The notes under the pieces: generated by a model
What the model was told of the DNA's origin: nothing
Seen by the model: only the letters and a program-made list of their open reading frames with translations
Database searches by the model: none
Position numbers and translations under genes: made by a program
Part shown: piece by piece, positions 1 to 11,615 of the stretch
Layout: every line of letters begins with the position of its first letter
Numbering within the stretch: the first letter of the stretch is position 1
NCBI GenBank assembly: GCA_014529385.2
Contig: CM043944.1
Location: 54,226,268 to 54,290,267, forward strand
Length of the DNA stretch: 64,000 nucleotides
Source of the DNA: Adiantum capillus-veneris
Taxonomy: Eukaryota; Streptophyta; Polypodiopsida; Polypodiales; Pteridaceae
Direction of reading: 5' to 3'

Positions 1-799
1 TGTGGGAGTATCCTTCACGGCGCACATGTCCATAGTAGCCAAGATGTGTTCCCATCCAAAAGGCTCTAACTCTTCTTCAAGAAATGGTTCTGGGATATAG
101 TCCATATCCTCTATAACCCATTCTAGGATACATTCCTCACGTTTCAAGATACCACATTGTGAAGCTCCACACATCCACAGTTCTTTAGGCTTACCTAACC
201 AAGTTGGAAGTTCTGATCCTGCTACTGTGGTGGTATCAAACTCCTCAACCGGCGTTCTCGTCACATCCCTATAGCTATGGTCCCTCAAGTTTATCTTTGT
301 TATGGTTTCCATATGTCTCAGGTATATATGGTCATAACCCCAATCTTGGACCATTTTCAATTGTCGCATGAATGGTCTTCCCAGAATGATGTCATAGTTG
401 TTCTTCTTGCCAAAGTCAACAACGGCAAAAGTGTGTTCATATTCAGTGCCACAAGAAGTAACAAGTACTTTTTCTAGCAGTCCTATGGGCTTTTCCTTGT
501 GTCTGTCTGCAAGCTGCAGGGTCATTCGTGTGGATATCAAGGCAGGTTCTCCCCAATTTTTCCAAACCTCTTTGGTTGCAATGGCCACAGCAGCTCCACT
601 GTCAAGGATTGCCATGGTTTTTACACCATTTAATTCCACAGGAAGGGTGGTGTTTCCATCTTCTCCCTCGTAATACTCGCCTACCTTGTTTAATGGCACT
701 GGCCTAGTATTTAGTTGAGGCATTTCAAGCTCTTTGATGCCTTCCTCGATTTGAGTCATTGGGGTTTTTACGCCAAATTTCTCTACACATTTACCCACA
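1..799 (-). pseudogene. Family A retropepsin region, copy 1 (partial)
   Basis: The minus strand is open from about 799 to base 1. It encodes an aspartic protease of the retroviral type, which cuts the element's own polyprotein. Visible are the catalytic D-S-G (aspartate codon at 603-601, context ILDSGAAVAIAT) and the flap-distal motif YDIILGRPF (about 378-400). Copy 2 reads DSGAG at the same place, so a glycine-to-alanine change lies beside the active site here. The end is cut by the window edge. It lies in a different frame from the preceding gag end, as in copy 2. Confidence 0.75.
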
Positions 800-1039
800 T
801 GTTTGGTCTTATTCTGAGCAACTCAAATAACATTATTGTACAGGTGACTGGGGTAGATAGAATATCTACTAGCCCCTTTGAATCGATGGCCTTGTTAGGA
901 GACAGTCTCAGTGATGGGACTGCAACCACATCTGACTTGGTCACGTACTCTCCCATGTAGGACGGTAGTGTTCTTAGCGAATGGGGTTGATGATCCATAG
1001 ATTGTACAGATCCTTTGTCACCCCAACACGATTGCACAT
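783..1039 (-). pseudogene. Family A gag C-terminus, copy 1, cut off by element C
   Basis: The reading frame matches the gag C-terminus of copy 2 (57084-57341), including the run SYMGEYVTKSDVVAVPS. The rest of this gag lies at 9426-11615, on the far side of element C. It overlaps the protease frame by a few codons. The protein is a structural capsid-type gag tail with no recognised domain of its own. Confidence 0.7.
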
Positions 1040-2189
1040 TGTCAGAAGTTTTTTGGAGCAACGAATTGCGCATATGTACATATACATGCATGGTGCATCA
1101 AATAAAGGATTGCCCATTTTCCAGAGCCAGGTGGTTACGCAGGGCCCACATGTGTACAAGTAGGACAGCAGGTACATAGTGCATCGATTTTCACTGTTAC
1201 TAGTACCATTGTGTTTTTCTACAATAAGAAGGAGTTGGTAGAGCGTAAAACTTCTCGAGGAAGCTATCCGTGGGCCGACGACGTGAGGTCAGCAGGTGCG
1301 TCAGATGGCATCTAGTGGCGTCAGGAGGGCGAACGAGGTCAATATTTGCACGCGGATGAGGACGGACACAACGTGGGTGTTTTCTGGTGAGAGTTATGCA
1401 GAAAGGTCATCATTAGGACCACTTTTTGGGGCCACTTCACGTGGTGGCGAGATGCATTATTGGAAAAAAGCTGAGTGCCAGGTGTGCGAATGATGCAAAA
1501 AGGTGACAACTATGCACTGCGAGGTCAGTTTTTGGCCTGTTCGGGGTCCGTTTGAGGTCATCTAAAAGGCCAAGGGTGCCCAACTAAAAAAGCTAAGTGT
1601 GGGAACTGAAAAAACTGAGAGAAGACCAGAAAAAACGTGGAGAAGAGAGGAGGAACAGCCGTAGGTGTGTTTTTGCTCATTTTGGAGCCTGTTTTGGCCG
1701 TAAACTGCTCATCCGAGGTCGGATTTGAGCACTTTGACATTGTAGACTGGGGTTTTGGGCCGTTCCGGACGCGATGGCGCTGTCCATTTTGCCAAATTCT
1801 TCACTCTTTTTCTGCTGTTTTTCTGTGTAATCTTCTCCGGTGAGTGAAGCTTCTTCTCCAATTTGTGATTGTATCTAGTATCTTTTACCCATATTGTGTG
1901 AGTTGTTTGCCCCATTGGTGTTGGCCCAAGCTCATTTGTATCTAAACATCAGAAATTCTCCTCTTTTGAGCTGAGTTTTTTGGGTGTGTGTGTGTGTGTG
2001 TGTGTGTGTCTATGTGGAGTGGACAAGTGGATAGTCTCTCTCCTCTCACTCCAGAGGTGTGTTCCCTGTCTCGGCCAGGTGTGTTGTGTAAGCCGAGTGG
2101 TGCCCCATAGTGTGTGTGTGTGTGTATCTTCCCAAGAGTGTGTGTTGGGTTGTTATAGAGGCGCTGTGTGTGTTTTCATCCCGCTCACA
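1040..2189 (+). repeat. Element C 5' LTR
   Basis: Starts TGTCAGAAG and ends CCGCTCACA; 1150 bp. It is the partner of 8290-9421. It carries a (GT)n run at 1984-2009 that is about ten bases longer than in the 3' LTR. Short ORFs on either strand recur in both LTRs simply because the LTRs are copies, and I do not regard them as genes. Confidence 0.95.
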
Positions 2190-2195
2190 TTCTTT

Positions 2196-2212
2196 TGGCG
2201 CCCCCACGGAGG
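2196..2212 (+). other. Element C primer-binding site (putative)
   Basis: TGGCGCCCCCACGGAGG begins six bases after the 5' LTR, where minus-strand DNA synthesis is primed by a tRNA. The opening TGGCGCC fits a tRNA ending in GGCGCCA, but I cannot name the tRNA with confidence. A near-identical site (TGGTGCCCCCACTGAGG) follows the LTR at 18277-20019. From 2213 to 2909 there is untranslated leader in which I see no gene. Confidence 0.6.
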
Positions 2213-2909
2213 ATCTTCTTCGAGTACCTTCTGCTTCGAGCTTCGAGCTTCGGGATTACAGGTTACAGGTTACAGGGACAGGTACATGTGATTCACACAG
2301 GTACAGGTAGCTAGAGCACCCTTTTCGTGACCTCGTCATAGGTTATGTACTAGTGAGTCCTACTTGATGCTCGGGTTCTATTGTTGACAGTTTATGCATA
2401 CATAGACAGTCTATATATTTTGGGTTCCTACTGCTCTACTTCTGGGGAAACTCTGTCGAAATTTTCCCAAGTTATGATGGCTGGTTTTTTGGTATTTTGA
2501 GCCATTTATGCTGTTATGCTGCTGAAATTTTGGCAAAATCAGAGGTTGAGTTAGGTGTGTCTTCTTGGGAGCTTCATGGTTGGCTTTAATGGATGATCAA
2601 AATGGCCCTCAATTCACTCCATTTCATTTAACTCAAAGAATTCAGATTAATGTTCATGTGTCCAGGAATATCTTTTTCCAGCAGCGCATAGTCTTTATGT
2701 TTGGGCCAAGAAGATTGAGAGAGATCCTGGAATGTCCTTTGCCTGTTGTAATTCCGATGATCAACTATGAAAACTCATTTGATGTGCATGTGTTTGTTCT
2801 CATCTAAAGCTGAGATCCATTGAGGTTTCTGGGGATTGGGTAGTAAAAAGTTTTGGGTTCTTGCACGTGTGTTCAAAGGGGTTCTCAAAGCATTGTAACT
2901 TGGGTAGCC

Positions 2910-5900
2910 ATGGCTTTCTCTTATCCAGAGTTTCATGGAAGAAGTGATGAAGATGTGGAAGAATTTTTGGAAAAGATGGAGGTTGCCTGCATTAGAAACC
3001 AGATTCATGACCCTGCGCAGATGTTACGCCTTCTCCAAATTTGTTTGAAGAGTGATGCACGAGTTTGGTCTAAAGCATTTGAAGAGGAGTTGCGTGTGGC
3101 TGATCCACCTGTAAGGTCAAGTTGGGACAATCTACGATCAGGGTTGGAAGTGGAGTTTGTGAAGATAGAAGATCCTGACAAGGTGTGGCAAGAAGTACAG
3201 GCTTTGGTGCAGAAGGAAGGTGAGCCAGTAGATGCGTACATACGTAAGTTTTCATTGGCATGGGAGCGAATGTGCAAGGCTTTAGCACCACAGGTACCCC
3301 CGCCTGACATGATGAAGAAGGACAGGTTCTTGGCTGGTCTTTTGGAGAATATACGTTGGAGAGTGGAGCTAAAGAAGCCTAGGACATATGAGGATGCACT
3401 AGAGGTAGCAAGGAACAAAGAGTGGAAGCTGAGGAAAATGAGCCAATTAGGGGTGGAGTCTTTGCCAATGAGGTCTGAATTTCAGCCTATGGACTCTTTA
3501 CAAGGTCGTATGTCAGAGGTTCATCATGAACCAGTAGTTCCTGTTACTACTCAGGTTATGCCAGCAGTGGTCACTACAGCAGTGCAAGATGATGGGCTAA
3601 GGCAAGACATGAGGAAAATGGTAGATTTGATGAAGAATCTCAGCCTAAACATGCTAGGTCAAGTGGGAAATAATCGAGGTCGAGGGAGGTTTGCAAATCA
3701 GCCAGGAGGTGAAGAAAGGCCTAGGAATGGTGTTGGACAAAGCAATGGTAGGTTTTGGAGGCAGACGCCCACATGTTATAATTGTGGAGAGTTGGGTCAC
3801 ATCAGCCCGCAATGTGATAAGCCACCAAGGATGGGGGGAGACATGTATCCATTGCCAAGACAGGTGCTAACTAGGTCAAATGATTATGGCATCGAAATTA
3901 AGGGAGACGAAGGAACCAGTGGACTGACCCAGGAGGAAAAGGGAAAGACAAAAGTGCTAAGTGTAGTCACCTTGGAGAAGGCATCAAAGCTAGAGGATAC
4001 ATTAGTGATGCCTATTGGGAAGAGGACCACAGAGGATAAGGAAGGAAGAAGTTCCCCAGGTCCTAGTAAGAAGAAAGGAAAGAGCCATGAAAGCGAGGAT
4101 GTCAAGGCCAAGAGGAAAAGGAGAGCTCGTCGAAAGTTTCATGTTTCAGATTTTCCACTAGGGGATGGGCAATTAAGCTATGACTTGAAGGAGGATCTGA
4201 CGAGCAGGAAGGCAGATGTTACTTTTGTGCAGCTTATAGAGATGGTGCCTAAGCTAAAGCGACAGTGGAAGAGGATGGTTAACCCAATGGAGAAAGAGCC
4301 AGAGAGAGGTTCAGTAAAGGTGTTGGCAATGGATGAGCTACGAGACATTTGTCCAATAGTAGATGTGTGGCATAAAAGGAAAAATTTGGGACAAGGTTAT
4401 GTGGATGGCAGAGCCCAAATATGTGTCATAACACACTCATGTGTTGAGAAGATGGGTCTCACAGTGGCTGGGGTGTCAGGCTTCCGGATCAGATTGGCAA
4501 ATCATCAAAAAGTAAAATGCTTGGGTGTTGTAAAGAGCTTAGAAGTAGAGGCATATGATGCAAAGGCAGTGGTTGACTTTCATGTGATGCCAACAGGGTT
4601 GGGAGCATATCCTATTATACTGGGCAGACCATGGTTACGTGCAGTGGGAGCTGTTCAAGATTGGCGACATGGTACGATTAGCCTCTATGGAAAGACAGGT
4701 ACCAAGAAGCTTTATAATATGGACACAAGGAAACGATTAGAGGAGCTTTATGAAGATGAGGATGAGTCTAGTGATGAAGACTCTTCCACGGTGACAGATG
4801 AGGACAATGATAGCACTACCAGCAGTAATGAGGATGCTGATGTTGCATTTCTTTTGATGGACAAAGAAATCCAGCAGATTGTCTTGGTTGCATTTGCGAA
4901 TGAGGTTGAAGATGAAAGTGAAGGGCCTTATGAAGTGATTGAAGGGCTGATGCAAACCAAGGTTGAGTTGTCAAAGAAGCAGGAATTAATGACGCAAATG
5001 ATTAGTGGAGACCTCTCAGCTATGGAGAAGGACATATATTTGCACCTGCTGGCTAGTTTTCCTGATTTGTTCATTACTTCATATGAAGAGATCAGAGGGT
5101 TCAAGGGCAAAGAGATGCATATAGAGCTGAAAGAAGGTGCTAAGCCAGTGCGGCAAAGGCTAAGAAGGATGGGTCAAGAGCAAATGGAAGCCTTGCGGGT
5201 AGAGGTGGACAAGTTATTGAAAGCAGGGTTCATAGTTCCAGTGGAGACCACAGAATGGGTGAGTCCAGTTGTAGTCAGTCCAAAGAAGGATGGGAAGTGG
5301 AGAATTTGTGTGGATTTTAAACCCTTAAACGCAGCCACTAAGAAGAACTCATATCCTCTTCCATTCATCGATCAGATCTTGGATTCAGTGGCAGGTTATG
5401 AGAGGTACAGTGTGTGTGATGGTTTTTCAGGCTATTTTCAATTAAAGATTGCTCTTAAAGACCGCACAAAGACAACTTTTATTACGCCATGGGGCTGCTA
5501 TTGCTACACAGTATTGCCATTTGGGTTGTCAAATGGACCTTCCTTCTATCAAGAGAGAGCGAATTGGGTGTTGGAACCATTCATTGGTAGTTGTGTTAAA
5601 GCTTTTATGGATGACTTCTGTGTTTATAGCAGTAGGGCTGAACACCATGAGAAGCTGCAGATGGTATTGGCTCGATATGATGAATGTGGAGGACAACTAA
5701 ATCCAAAGAAATTTCATCTAGCACAGCCAAGGGTGAAGTTATTGGGCCACATGGTGTCAGAAAATGGCATTGAGGCTGATCCAGACAAGGTTAAGTCTAT
5801 TATTCTTCTTCCATCACCTACAAGTACGAAGCAATTGGCAACCTTTATACACAAAGTGAAGTACATGGAAAGGTTTATTCCATTGTCATCTCAGATTCTT

Positions 5901-8261
5901 TATCCATTACAGCAAGTGGCAAAGCATGATCCATTGCAATGGGATGACAAGTGTGAAGAAGTGTTTCAAGAGGTGAAAGAGGTGTTAGGGGGTTTGTCAG
6001 CCATGCAGGCTCCTGATTGGGAGAAAGTTTTTTATGTAAATCCATCAGTAGGGGATGATTCCATTGGAGCTATGCTATTGCAAAAGGGGAAGGGCAGCCA
6101 TTATATGAGGCCAGTGTATTGTGCAAGCCGAGTGAAGTTGGTAGCGGAGAGAAAGTTATCGGAAGTAGAGCTAGTGATGGCCAGTGTAATATTTGCTTGT
6201 CGACGATTTCGTCATTACTTGCTACCACGGCCTTTTGTTTTCTTGACGAGTTATGCCTTTTTGCCACAGTTAATTAATGGTATTAACATGTCAAATGTGG
6301 TGAAGAAATGGGTAATTGAGCTGCAAGAGTTTGAGTTCTCTTTTCTAGTGGAAGATAGTACAAGGGCTACCCTAGCTGATTTGTTGACCTACAAGGAGAA
6401 TCCCCTTATTGTTAAGGAAGAGGTGGTGAGAAAGGTAGTTGAAGAAGTGCCACAGATCAGCAATGCACATGTGTTGTTCTTTGATGGTTCATACAGAAAG
6501 AGCCATGATGCAGCTTCAGGGGGTATAGCACTTTATGATCCAGAGGGGAAGCTAGTATGCAAGAGAGGGTTCAAATTGGATGCGCATAGTAACAATGAGG
6601 CTGAATATGCTACATTGGAAGCCGGATTACACATTTGTTTGAAGCATGGGGTTTGAAGGTTGAGCATAAAAGGTGATGCCTTGTTAGTGGTGAAGCAAGT
6701 GCTGGGTGTGTGGAAGAGCAAGAACACCTCATTGAAGGAAATGTGCTTTAGAATTAAAGGCCTGTTAAAAAAGTTTGAAGCATGGAGCATCAGACACATT
6801 GAACGTGCTCTAAATGGAGAGGCACATGAAGCAGCTCAAGGCATGATTGGGGAGCTATTCGTGTTGAGGACCAATTTACCTCTTTATCATGGCCGGGAAA
6901 GTTTGGCTCAAGAAGAGGAGTTTTTGCTAACAGGAATCATTCCAAAGGAGATTCAGAAGTCTAAGAAGTATGGCTTTCTGCGTAGAGCATACAGGTACAA
7001 ATTGATTGGTGATGTCTTATACATGAAAGGGGCTGATCTCGTGTTGAGACGTGTACCTTGGCGGGAGGAGCTTTACAGAGTGTTGGAAGAGAATCATGAA
7101 GGCGCATGTGGTGGCCATTTTGCTCTAAAGATCACCTTGCATAAGATTTTGCAAGAGGGGTATGTATGGCCTAGTTTGCACAAGGATGTTCACCATTGGT
7201 GTAGGTCTTGCAATAGGTGTCAAGCATTTGGGAAGAGAGTGTTGAAGCCAGAGCTACAAAAAACCATTATGGCGTTTGATGTGTTTGAAAAGTGGGGGAT
7301 TGATGCAATAGGCCCGTTACCTATCACAAGTAGGGGCAAAAGCTATATCTTGACGGCAGTGGACTATCTCTCTAGATGGGCAGAGGCTATAGCAGTAAAA
7401 CAGATCACTGCAAAGGATGTGGCAAAATTTGTGTATGATGAAATATGTTGCAAGTTTGGGGTGCCATTAGAGCTACTTTCAGATAAGGGGCCAGGATTTA
7501 GAGCTAAACTGCTAGACTTCTTATGCACAAAGATGAAGATTAGGCACCAGCATACCACTCCTTATTACCCACAGTGTAATGTCTTAAATGAAAGATTCAA
7601 TGGTGAGTTGGTACAGATTCTTTCGAAGGTGACAGAGCACCAAGGAAAGAATTGGGATTTGGAATTGCCTAGTGCATTATGGGCTTACCGTACTTCGGTG
7701 AAGATAGGTACAGGGTTTACTCCATTTCATTTGGTGTATGGAAAGGAAGCACTATTGCCTGTGGAGGTAGAGTTGCCTGCAGTCAAGATGTTAGAGAAGT
7801 TTCTTGGGTCGCCTAGTGATGCATTCAAAGAGAGGCTCTTGCAGTTACAATAGGTCCAGCTGGATAGGATGAGCGCATTGGAGCATTATGGGCAAATGCA
7901 GGATAAGGCTTTGGCAAAGATAAATGAAAAGGTTAAAAGTAAGGGTATCAAGAAACATGACTTGGTTTTGCGCTACAACAGCAAACTGGACAACACCTTC
8001 CAAAAGAAGTTTCAAATTAAGTGGGAAGGCCCTTTCAAGGTAGTGGAGTGTTTCCCGAATGGTACATATCAATTGGCTAACCTGGATGGGATTTTACATA
8101 CGTCAAGGGTAAATGGATTGCGTCTTAAGTTGTATCATGCCAGGTTGATGATGGTGGAGCAAGATGAGCTGTCTGTGGATCAAGCTGTGTTGGTGAGGGA
8201 TGAGGAGACCTGTGATGCGGCGAGTCTCATATCTCTCTTTGCTGCTGCTGATTATGAATGA
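2910..8261 (+). pseudogene. Element C gag-pol polyprotein, two in-frame stops
   Basis: One frame of 1784 codons runs from ATG 2910 (context GCCATGG) to TGA 8261. Order: gag; CCHC zinc knuckle CYNCGELGHISPQC (about residues 289-302); protease-like region (about 499-570, DGRA where D-S/T-G is expected, then PIILGRPW); reverse transcriptase with FMDDFCVY (aspartates near 901-902); RNase H with FDGS (1192), NNEAEY and KGDA; integrase with an HHCC zinc module and D-D-E at about 1465, 1525 and 1561 (35 residues between the last two); and a C-terminal WEGPFKV domain. RT before integrase makes it Ty3/gypsy. TGA at 6654-6656 interrupts RNase H and TAG at 7851-7853 interrupts integrase; both are single-base lesions in an otherwise open frame. 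Confidence 0.93.
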
Positions 8262-8271
8262 TCTAGCAGGC

Positions 8272-8289
8272 TAGGGGATGGGCAAATTA
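8272..8289 (+). other. Element C polypurine tract
   Basis: TAGGGGATGGGCAAATTA lies directly before the 3' LTR. A purine-rich RNase H-resistant tract at this place primes plus-strand DNA synthesis. The A/T spacer before TGTCAG is slightly longer than usual. Confidence 0.7.
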
Positions 8290-9421
8290 TGTCAGAAGTT
8301 TTTTGGAGCAAGGAATTGCGCATATGTACATATACATGCATGGTGCATCAAATAAAGGATTGCCCATTTTCCAGAGCCAGGTGGTTACGTGGGGCCCACA
8401 TGTGTACAGGTAGGACAGCAGGTACATAGTGCATCGATTTTCATTGTTACTAGTACCATTGTGTTTTTCTACAATAAGAAGGAGTTGGTAGCGCGTAAAA
8501 CTTCTCGAGGAAGCTATCCGCGGGCCGACGACGTGAGGTCAGCAGGTGCGTCAGATGGCATCTAGTGGCATCAGGAGGGCGAACGAGGTCAATATTTGTA
8601 CGCGGATGAGGACGGACACAACCTGGGTGTTTTCTGGTGAGAGTTATGTAGAAAGGTCATCATTAGGACCACTTTTTGGGGCCACTTCACGTGGTGGCGA
8701 GATGCATTATTGGAAAAAAGCTGAGTGCCAGGTGTGCGAATGATGCAAAAAGGTGACAACTATGCACTGCGAGGTCAGTTTTTGGCCTGTTCGGGGTCCG
8801 TTTGAGGTCATCTAAAAGGCCAAGGGTGCCCAACTAAAAAAGCTAAGTGTGGGAACTGAAAAAACTGAGAGAAGACCAGAAAAAACGTGGAGAAGAGAGG
8901 AGGAACAGCCGCAGGTGTGTTTTTGCTCATTTTGGAGCCTGTTTTGGCCGTAAACTGCTCATCCGAGGTCGGATTTGAGCACTTTGACATTGTAGACTGG
9001 GGTTTTGGGCCGTTCCGGACGCGATGGCGCTGTCCATTTTGCCAAATTCTTCACTCTTTTTCTGCTGTTTTTCTGTGTAATCTTCTCCGGTGAGTGAAGC
9101 TTCTTCTCCAATTTGTGATTGTATCTGGTATCTTTTACCCATATTCTGTGAGCTGTTTGCCCCATTGGTGTTGGCCCAAGCTCATTTGTATCTAAACATC
9201 AGAAATTCTCCTCTTTTGAGCTGAGTTTTGTGTGTGTGTGTGTGTCTGTGTGGAGTGGACAAGTGGATAGTCTCTCTCCTCTCACTCCAGAGGTGTGTTC
9301 CCTGTCTCGGCCAGGTGTGTTGTGTAAGCCGAGTGGTGCCCCATAGTGTGTGTGTGTATCTTCCCAAGAGTGTGTGTCGGGTCGTTATAGAGGCGCTGTG
9401 TGTGTTTTCATCCCGCTCACA
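8290..9421 (+). repeat. Element C 3' LTR
   Basis: TGTCAGAAG to CCGCTCACA, 1132 bp, aligned end to end with 1040-2189. The length difference is mainly in the (TG)n runs (here 9230-9245). Directly after it, family A sequence resumes at 9422 (ACGTCTAGATTC), matching 57338 onward. Confidence 0.95.
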
Positions 9422-9425
9422 ACGT

Positions 9426-11615
9426 CTAGATTCATTTGAGATCCAGTCTCAAATTCATCTATTGGTGGTAGAAACACTCGTTCATCACTAGTCTTGTCTA
9501 CTCGTCTTCTTAGGTCATCGGCTTCATTGGCCTCTCTGACTTGTTTCCACAATTCGTCAAGACCATCTATCTCTTTACAATCCTCAGGTATAGCTTGGTG
9601 AAATTCCTCGAAAGAGTTATCCGTGGTATTCAGTACTATCCTTGGTTCTAATGCTGGCTCTTTGAGGTTTGGTCTGTGCTTATGACTAGAATCTGGCTCT
9701 TTTAGTTCCTGGTTTGGTAGGATTACTTGTGTAGGAATGACATGGATCACATCCTCAGGTTTTGCAACTGGTGGTTCTAGTAAAGCTTGGGCTGTTTGAA
9801 TCATTTTCTTGCACATTTCAAACCTTTGCTTTTCTAGTTCGGTATAAGGATATGTCATCCACCTGTGTTCTTGGGTTTGGTTGTTTTTGAGCCTCATATC
9901 ATAGGCTTTCAAGAGGGCATCTAATGTCTCATTAACCTTCTCTAGCAACACAGATCCTCCTGAACTAGCACTTCTCGGTTTCTCATCCGTGGATGGTTCT
10001 TCTAGAGGTTTAACCATCTATGTAAAAGAAGGTGCCTCCTTTTCCTCATGTTGTTTTATCTTCTCCTTAGCTTCGGTAAGCTTCTCAGCTAGGGATTTTT
10101 GCTCTCCTTTCCTGCGTGCTGTCATCCTAGTCTTTCTAGCTTTCCAACTATTTCGTTTGATCTTGGTTTTTTGACTTTGTGCGTCTGTCTTTGGTCCATC
10201 ATCTGTCTTTGGACTCGTGTCACTTTCTGTGTTCTTTGTCTCTGGATTCTCATCAGCTTTCTTTTGAGCTTGTGCTCTCGTAACCACTTGAAATGGTACA
10301 ACATTTTCATTTTCTGAGCTACTTGGGAGCTGAACAATCCCTGATACATTTGTCGTGATTTTCCTGATTTGATTTGGTTTTTTCGGGCAATCGGGGATCA
10401 AGTGAGTGATGCCACACTCAAGAAAATAGGCATTTACTTCAGTGATCTCCGTATGAGGACATTGTTTTACCAAGTGGTTGTCACGACTTTTGTGACAATC
10501 TGTCTCTGGTTGAGGAGATTCTTTTAGCATTTCCTCTTGGCTATAAGCAAGCTTTGACCTAGATAAGCCGCTATTTGCAATGAATCGCAACGTCCTTTCG
10601 TCCATTTCATACCTTCTTTCTTTCGATTGAAACACAAGCGGTGGAGGTTGTACCGGCCTCACCACTCCATGTGTTTCTCTCACATTTTGTTGCTCCGAAG
10701 GGTAGTACTCACTTTGGTTGCTATACCACATTGTAGCTGGTACTGGCGTTGGTTTATTTGATGCTTCCATTATTGGCATGTATCTAATGTCTACCGGCAT
10801 TATAGCACCTGGCAGCGGAGGTTGTTGTCCTAAGACAAGCTGTGGCCTTAAAACTCCTACTGGTCTTGGCGCATTCCCCGTAATGTATCTAGGTGGAGTA
10901 GGTGCTTTTGGAACAGGTTGTACATACCTCTCCCTAGCATTTTCCATGCTATAATAGCACTCTTCCCCCGAATGGTTCGTCCATTTTCTCTCAATTTCAC
11001 ACCACTTCGGCTCTCCCGAATCAGACCTTACAAGAGGAATCAACCTCTTGACTAAGTTGTCGATAAGTTTTTCTTGATCAATAGGTGCCGTTGGCTTGGC
11101 AATGGACTCACTTATCTCTGAAACACTGTGCTGAGAGGATGTGTCATCTTCTTGAATCTTTAAGTCCGTTTCTTTGTATACCTCACAGTTATCCACTAGA
11201 TAAAGAGCTTCTTTGATCAACTCGTTTATCGTCATTCTCCTTATCATATGCAGATCCTTCTGAAGGCCCGCATGTCTCATTCCCTGCATAAAGATCAACA
11301 TCAATCGTGCTTGCGTAGGTAATTCCGCTCTCGGACAGAGCTTAACATATCTCTTGAGCCGTAATGATGCTTTGCGTACTGATCCATTCTCTTTCTGTTC
11401 GAATCTATGGATTTGTCTGTATTCTCGTGCATACTTGTCGATAACTATAGATCTCCATTGACAGTCGACTCCGTATGTGTAGACATATAAGAGTACCTAT
11501 AAAGATTGACCTCATTGTCGTCAATGTATCTATATAGTTATTCACTCTCATGACCAATCATCCAAACTCTCTCAACAAGATGGGTCTTTATCAATTGCAA
11601 GTTTGGAAGATCCAT
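9426..11615 (-). pseudogene. Family A gag, copy 1
   Basis: Minus-strand gag polyprotein starting at the ATG at 11615-11613 (MDLPNLQL), equivalent to 59566 in copy 2. The N-terminal half has a capsid-like segment (KRYVKLCPRAELPTQARLM). Next come a proline-rich linker, a knuckle-like LECGITHLIPDC motif whose leading cysteine is phenylalanine here, and a basic, lysine-rich region. Lesions against copy 2 are a net 37-bp deletion near 11494, which breaks the frame, and a CAG-to-TAG stop at about 10018. Otherwise the open frames are long (428 and 210 codons). Its last part lies at 783-1039, beyond element C. Confidence 0.82.

Larger units (their letters stand above)
1..1039 (-). mobile_element. Family A LTR element, copy 1, distal internal part
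   Basis: Minus-strand internal sequence that aligns almost base for base with 56303-57341 (copy 2). It is the continuation of 9422-16261; the two parts are separated by nested element C. It holds the end of gag and most of the retropepsin. The element runs off the left edge, so any pol region of this copy would lie outside the window. Confidence 0.85.
1040..9421 (+). mobile_element. Ty3/gypsy element C, nearly complete
   Basis: An 8.4-kb plus-strand element with two highly similar LTRs, PBS, gag-pol polyprotein and polypurine tract in the usual order. It is inserted in family A copy 1. The uninterrupted site is seen in copy 2 at 57331-57345 (GATTGCACGTCTAG). The flanks read ACAT on the left (1036-1039) and ACGT on the right (9422-9425), which I read as a target duplication with one later change. 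The LTRs differ by roughly 15-20 substitutions by eye plus (TG)n length, so this is one of the younger insertions here. Two in-frame stops make this copy defective. Confidence 0.93.

Noticed and set aside
783-960. Plus-strand ORFs opposite the family A protease and gag (for example 277-673, 56578-56974)
   Set aside because: They recur in both copies only because the minus strand is duplicated. They have no protein-like features, and the minus strand carries the motifs.
1296-1915. Short ORFs in element C LTRs, on both strands
   Set aside because: Present twice through LTR duplication; no start context, composition or homology suggests a gene.
10718-10954. 78-codon plus-strand ORF opposite family A gag (also 58632)
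   Set aside because: Antisense shadow of the proline/glycine-rich gag linker.
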